Part shown: positions 31,013-34,027 of the stretch, one piece after another
How the letters are laid out: every line of letters starts with the position of its first letter
How positions within the stretch are numbered: the first letter of the stretch is position 1
NCBI RefSeq assembly: GCF_011045125.1
Contig: NZ_JAAKZF010000055.1
Location: 1-34,027, forward strand
From: Allomesorhizobium camelthorni
Lineage (GTDB): Bacteria > Pseudomonadota > Alphaproteobacteria > Rhizobiales > Rhizobiaceae
Length of the DNA: 34,027 bases
Reading direction: 5' to 3'
Notes under the pieces: generated by a model
The model's input: only the letters and a program-made list of their open reading frames with translations
What the model was told of the DNA's origin: nothing
Databases searched by the model: none
Translations under genes and position numbers: made by a program

Positions 31013-32335
31013 ATGAACGATCTCGGCGTCATCGACCGATTTATGGAGACCTTCATCCGCTACATTGACAGCGGGTTTGGTCTGCTCTCGGGCGACGTCG
31101 CTTTCCTCACTACCATCGTGATCGGCATCGATATCACGCTGGCAGGCCTGTTCTGGGCGCTTGGCGGTGAGCACGACATTTTCGGCCGGCTTCTCCGCAA
31201 GGTGCTTTATGTCGGCGTCTTCGCGTTCATCCTGAACAATTATGCGAACCTCGCCGGCATCATCTACCGCTCCTTCGCCGGGCTCGGGATCAATGCCTCG
31301 GGCGGAGGTCTCTCGCCCGACGATCTTCTGCGGCCGGGCCGCATTGCCGCCACCGGTTTCGAAGGCGCCTGGCCACTGCTCGATCAGGCAAGCCAGCTTC
31401 TCGGCTTCCCGGAATTCTTCGGCAACGCGCTCACCATCTTCGTGCTGTTGCTCGCCTGGTTCCTCGTCATCATCGCCTTCTTCATCCTCTCCATCCAGCT
31501 CTTCATCACCATCCTGGAGTTCAAGCTCACGACGCTAGCCGGCTTCGTGCTTGTGCCCTTTGCGCTCTGGAATCGCTCGGCTTTCCTGGCCGAGCGCGTG
31601 CTTGGCAATGTGATAGCGTCCGGCATCAAGGTGATGGTGCTTGCGGTCATCGTCGGCATCGGCTCCACGCTCTTTGCCGAGTTTGCTTCTGCACCGCAGG
31701 GCCAGGAGCCGGACCTTGCCGCCGCCATGTCGCAGGTGCTGGGCGCGCTGGCGCTGCTCGGTCTCGGCATCTTCGGACCGGGCATCGCCTCCGGGCTAGT
31801 TTCCGGCGCACCTCAGCTTGGTGCAGGCGCAGCGCTCGGAACCACGGCAACGGCGGCGGGCGCGACGCTCGTTGCCGGCGGCACGGCATTCGCTGGCGCC
31901 CGTATGGCTGCCGGCGGCAGTTTGGCCGCGGTACGCGCCGGCACGGCCATGGGTTCCGCTACCTCCACGGCCTACCGCCTTGGAAGGGACACGTCCGCCG
32001 AGTCCGGTCTGGCCGGCGGCGTGGCTGGAATGGGCGGCGTGGCGCGTGCCGCGGGTGGCGTAGTCGTGCGGAGAGCCCGGACGGTAACAGATCCGATCCG
32101 TCGAAGCGTCGAAGCCGGCCGCGATGCCGCCTGGACGGCGACGGGCGGTGCACCGAACTCTTCCCGGCAGGAGGCCGCCGCCAACACATCTGCCGATGCC
32201 GCGCCGGCCTGGGCAAAACGCCTGCGTTCCGAGCAGACGGCCCGAGCCCATCGGCATACCGCGATGCAAGCAATCCGCGACGGCGACCGGCCGGGAGGCG
32301 GCGCCAATCCCTCCCTCAACGACAAGGACGACTAG
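31013..32335 (+). CDS. trbL: TrbL, VirB6-like polytopic membrane protein
   Basis: A 440-residue protein starting MNDLGVIDRFMETFIRYIDS. It has about six hydrophobic segments in residues 25-265, including FLTTIVIGIDITLAGLFWAL, TIFVLLLAWFLVIIAFFIL and KVMVLAVIVGIGSTLFAEFA. A Gly/Ala-rich stretch and a soluble charged tail of ~130 residues follow. It forms part of the inner-membrane channel. Its TAG abuts the trbF ATG. Confidence 0.93.
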   Translation: MNDLGVIDRFMETFIRYIDSGFGLLSGDVAFLTTIVIGIDITLAGLFWALGGEHDIFGRLLRKVLYVGVFAFILNNYANLAGIIYRSFAGLGINASGGGLSPDDLLRPGRIAATGFEGAWPLLDQASQLLGFPEFFGNALTIFVLLLAWFLVIIAFFILSIQLFITILEFKLTTLAGFVLVPFALWNRSAFLAERVLGNVIASGIKVMVLAVIVGIGSTLFAEFASAPQGQEPDLAAAMSQVLGALALLGLGIFGPGIASGLVSGAPQLGAGAALGTTATAAGATLVAGGTAFAGARMAAGGSLAAVRAGTAMGSATSTAYRLGRDTSAESGLAGGVAGMGGVARAAGGVVVRRARTVTDPIRRSVEAGRDAAWTATGGAPNSSRQEAAANTSADAAPAWAKRLRSEQTARAHRHTAMQAIRDGDRPGGGANPSLNDKDD

Positions 32336-33067
32336 ATGCTCTTCAAGCGACCCGTTCAGCGTTACGGGAAGACACCCGAACCCGCCACGCCCTATCAGAG
32401 AGCCAGCCAGCTTTGGGACGAGCGCATCGGCTCCGCTCGCGTACAAGCCAAGAACTGGCGGCTCATGGCCTTCGGCTGCCTGGCGCTGGCGACCGGCCTC
32501 TCCGGCGGACTTCTGTGGCAGTCGATGCAAAGCCGCGTCGTGCCTTACGTCATCGAGGTCGACCGATTTGGTGAGGCGCGCGCCGTCGCACCGGCGATCC
32601 AGGACTACGAGCCTTCCGATGCCCAGATCGCCTGGCATCTCGGCCGCTTCATTTCGAATGTCCGCTCTATCTCCACCGATCCGGTGCTGGTGCGGCAGAA
32701 CTGGCTTTCGGCTTACGACTTCGCCACGGACCGCGCCGCTCTCTTCCTCAACGAATACGCCAAGGCGAACGACCCGTTCGGCAAGATCGGCACGCGCAGC
32801 GTGTCGGTGCAGGTCACCAGCGTTGTGAGGGCGTCCAATAGTTCGTTCCAGGTCAAATGGACCGAACAGGTTTTTGAGCGGGGCAGCCTCGCCAGCACGA
32901 CCCGCTGGATCGCGATCCTAACGATGGTGATCCGTCCGCCAGGCAATACCGACCAGCTGCGCAAGAACCCGCTCGGCGTCTTCGTCAACGCCATCGACTG
33001 GTCGCGCGAGCTCGACAGCGCCGCGCCGACACCTGTTTCCCCGAAGGAGCCAGCAAATGAAGAATAG
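32336..33067 (+). CDS. trbF: TrbF, VirB8-like assembly protein
   Basis: A 243-residue bitopic protein. A cytoplasmic start (FKRPVQRYGKTPEPATPYQR) is followed by one TM helix (LMAFGCLALATGLSGGLLW). The periplasmic VirB8-like domain contains RVVPYVIEVDRFGEARAV and VKWTEQVFERG. It scaffolds the mating-pair-formation complex. The start abuts the trbL stop and the end overlaps trbG by 11 bases. Confidence 0.94.
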   Translation: MLFKRPVQRYGKTPEPATPYQRASQLWDERIGSARVQAKNWRLMAFGCLALATGLSGGLLWQSMQSRVVPYVIEVDRFGEARAVAPAIQDYEPSDAQIAWHLGRFISNVRSISTDPVLVRQNWLSAYDFATDRAALFLNEYAKANDPFGKIGTRSVSVQVTSVVRASNSSFQVKWTEQVFERGSLASTTRWIAILTMVIRPPGNTDQLRKNPLGVFVNAIDWSRELDSAAPTPVSPKEPANEE

Positions 33068-34027
33068 AGCGTCCTCGATCCGTGCTGCGCTGATCGCATC
33101 CGCGTCCGTGCTTGCCATGTCTGCCTGCGCGTCGAAGCCGGTTCTGCCGCCCGAGATCTCGTATGATGCGGCGGACTTCAAAACGGCCGTCATCGAGAAG
33201 GCGCCGGACAAGCCGGTGAAGATCGTCGAAGTCCCAAAACCCCTTCCACTGCCAGGTCAGCTGCAGCCCGAACCGGGAAAGGTGGCCGAGGATCAGCGCT
33301 CACCCAAGGATCGCGTCGCCGATGCCAACAAGGCCGCCACCCAGGAACCGACGAAACATGGCTATCTCAACGCGGTTCAGGTCTACCCATACGCGGAAGG
33401 CGCGCTCTACCAGCTCTATGCGGCACCCGAGCGCGTCACCGATATTGCGCTGCAGCCGGGCGAGACGCTCACCTCGGTGTCGGCCGGCGACACGGTGCGC
33501 TGGGTGATAGGCGACACGGTGAGTGGCTCCGGAGACAACCAGCGCACCCATGTGTTGGTCAAGCCTTTCGCGCCGTGGCTCAAGACCAATCTCGTCGTAA
33601 CGACGGACCGCCGCTCCTATCATCTGCAGCTCGAAAGCACGGAAAAGACCGCCATGGCGGCGATCTCCTGGACCTACAGCGAGGACGAGATCATCGCCCT
33701 GCGTCGGCGCAATGCTGAAGCCGAGGCTGCCATGCCGGTAGCGTCCAACGTGGCGCTGGACGATATCCGCTTCCGTTATTCCATTACCGGCGACACCCCT
33801 CCCTGGCGCCCGGTGCGCGCCTTCGACGACGGCCATAAGGTCTATATCGAGTTTCCGCGCCGCATCGATCAGGGCGAGGCACCGCCGCTCTTCGTGGTCG
33901 GCGCCAAGGGCGACAACCAGCTCGTCAACTATCGGATGCGCGGCAACTACTACGTCGTCGACCGGCTCTTTGCCGCCGCCGAACTGCGGCTTGGTACGGA
34001 GCCGCAGCAGGTGGTGCGCATCACGAG
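33057..34027 (+). CDS. trbG: TrbG, VirB9-like outer-membrane complex protein (3' truncated by window)
   Basis: The frame is open from an ATG at 33057 to the window end (323 codons, no stop). The N-terminus has a signal with a lipobox-like LAMSAC. A Pro-rich linker (VPKPLPLPGQLQPEPGK) is followed by the VirB9/TrbG domain: GYLNAVQVYPYAEGALYQLY, LQPGETLTSVSAGDTVRW, then IRFRYSITGD and PPWRPVRAFDDGHKVYIEF. It forms the outer-membrane pore ring with TrbI. It overlaps trbF, continuing the operon. trbH and trbI are expected beyond the edge. Confidence 0.93.
   Translation, partial: MKNRASSIRAALIASASVLAMSACASKPVLPPEISYDAADFKTAVIEKAPDKPVKIVEVPKPLPLPGQLQPEPGKVAEDQRSPKDRVADANKAATQEPTKHGYLNAVQVYPYAEGALYQLYAAPERVTDIALQPGETLTSVSAGDTVRWVIGDTVSGSGDNQRTHVLVKPFAPWLKTNLVVTTDRRSYHLQLESTEKTAMAAISWTYSEDEIIALRRRNAEAEAAMPVASNVALDDIRFRYSITGDTPPWRPVRAFDDGHKVYIEFPRRIDQGEAPPLFVVGAKGDNQLVNYRMRGNYYVVDRLFAAAELRLGTEPQQVVRIT

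Overview
The window reads as the conjugation half of an integrative and conjugative element (ICE) from an alphaproteobacterium, most likely a Rhizobiales member close to Mesorhizobium. The evidence is gene order: a quorum-sensing module (traR/traI, an overlapping two-frame fseA-like activator, qseM/qseC), an ArdC / DUF2958 / ParB-like / DUF736 block, rdfS-traF-transglycosylase-rlxS, then traG and trbBCDEJLFG. This is the layout known from the tripartite symbiosis ICE of M. loti R7A and its relatives. Base composition is GC-rich and codon use is rhizobial in the backbone. No integrase or att site is visible.

Region 1 (1-3653): an IS21-type istB tail and a broken LysR gene lead into a LuxR/TraR-like gene split by one frameshift, an 18-bp tra-box-like palindrome, an intact AHL synthase, an fseA-like pair in +1-related frames, a frameshifted qseM and an intact qseC with three operator-like inverted repeats between them. 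Region 2 (3656-6715): two copies of a ~360-400 bp leader flank an MFS transporter. The second copy leads into the real ardC; the first ends in an ardC stub of four codons. Region 3 (6687-10926): ArdC-like protein, a small conserved protein, DUF2958, a ParB-like gene broken by several indels, a 540-bp leader with a large stem-loop, and DUF736.

Region 4 (11094-14723): excisionase-like RdfS, TraF maturation peptidase, lytic transglycosylase, a candidate oriT, and the RlxS relaxase. Region 5 (14724-23693) is cargo placed between relaxase and coupling protein. It holds a minus-strand pair (a membrane-anchored dCTP-deaminase-like protein with an apparently degenerate active site, plus an all-helical MazG-like protein). 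A plus-strand operon follows: small protein, XRE regulator, ImmA/IrrE metallopeptidase, thymidylate-synthase-like protein, HMUDK_hel-type protein and MazG+MazG_C protein. Then come a minus-strand holo-ACP synthase and a two-gene Kiwa anti-phage system (kwaA-kwaB). The six-gene nucleotide-metabolism operon with its own operator is the best candidate for an undescribed defence or base-modification system.

Region 6 (23694-34027): traG coupling ATPase, CopG-like regulator and the trb mating-pair-formation operon, tightly packed with overlapping start/stop codons. trbG runs off the right edge, and no trbK lies between trbJ and trbL. The backbone carries intact DNA-processing and secretion genes, while three genes of the left half (traR, qseM, parB-like) are frameshifted. 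The left half is therefore either decaying or of lower sequence quality.
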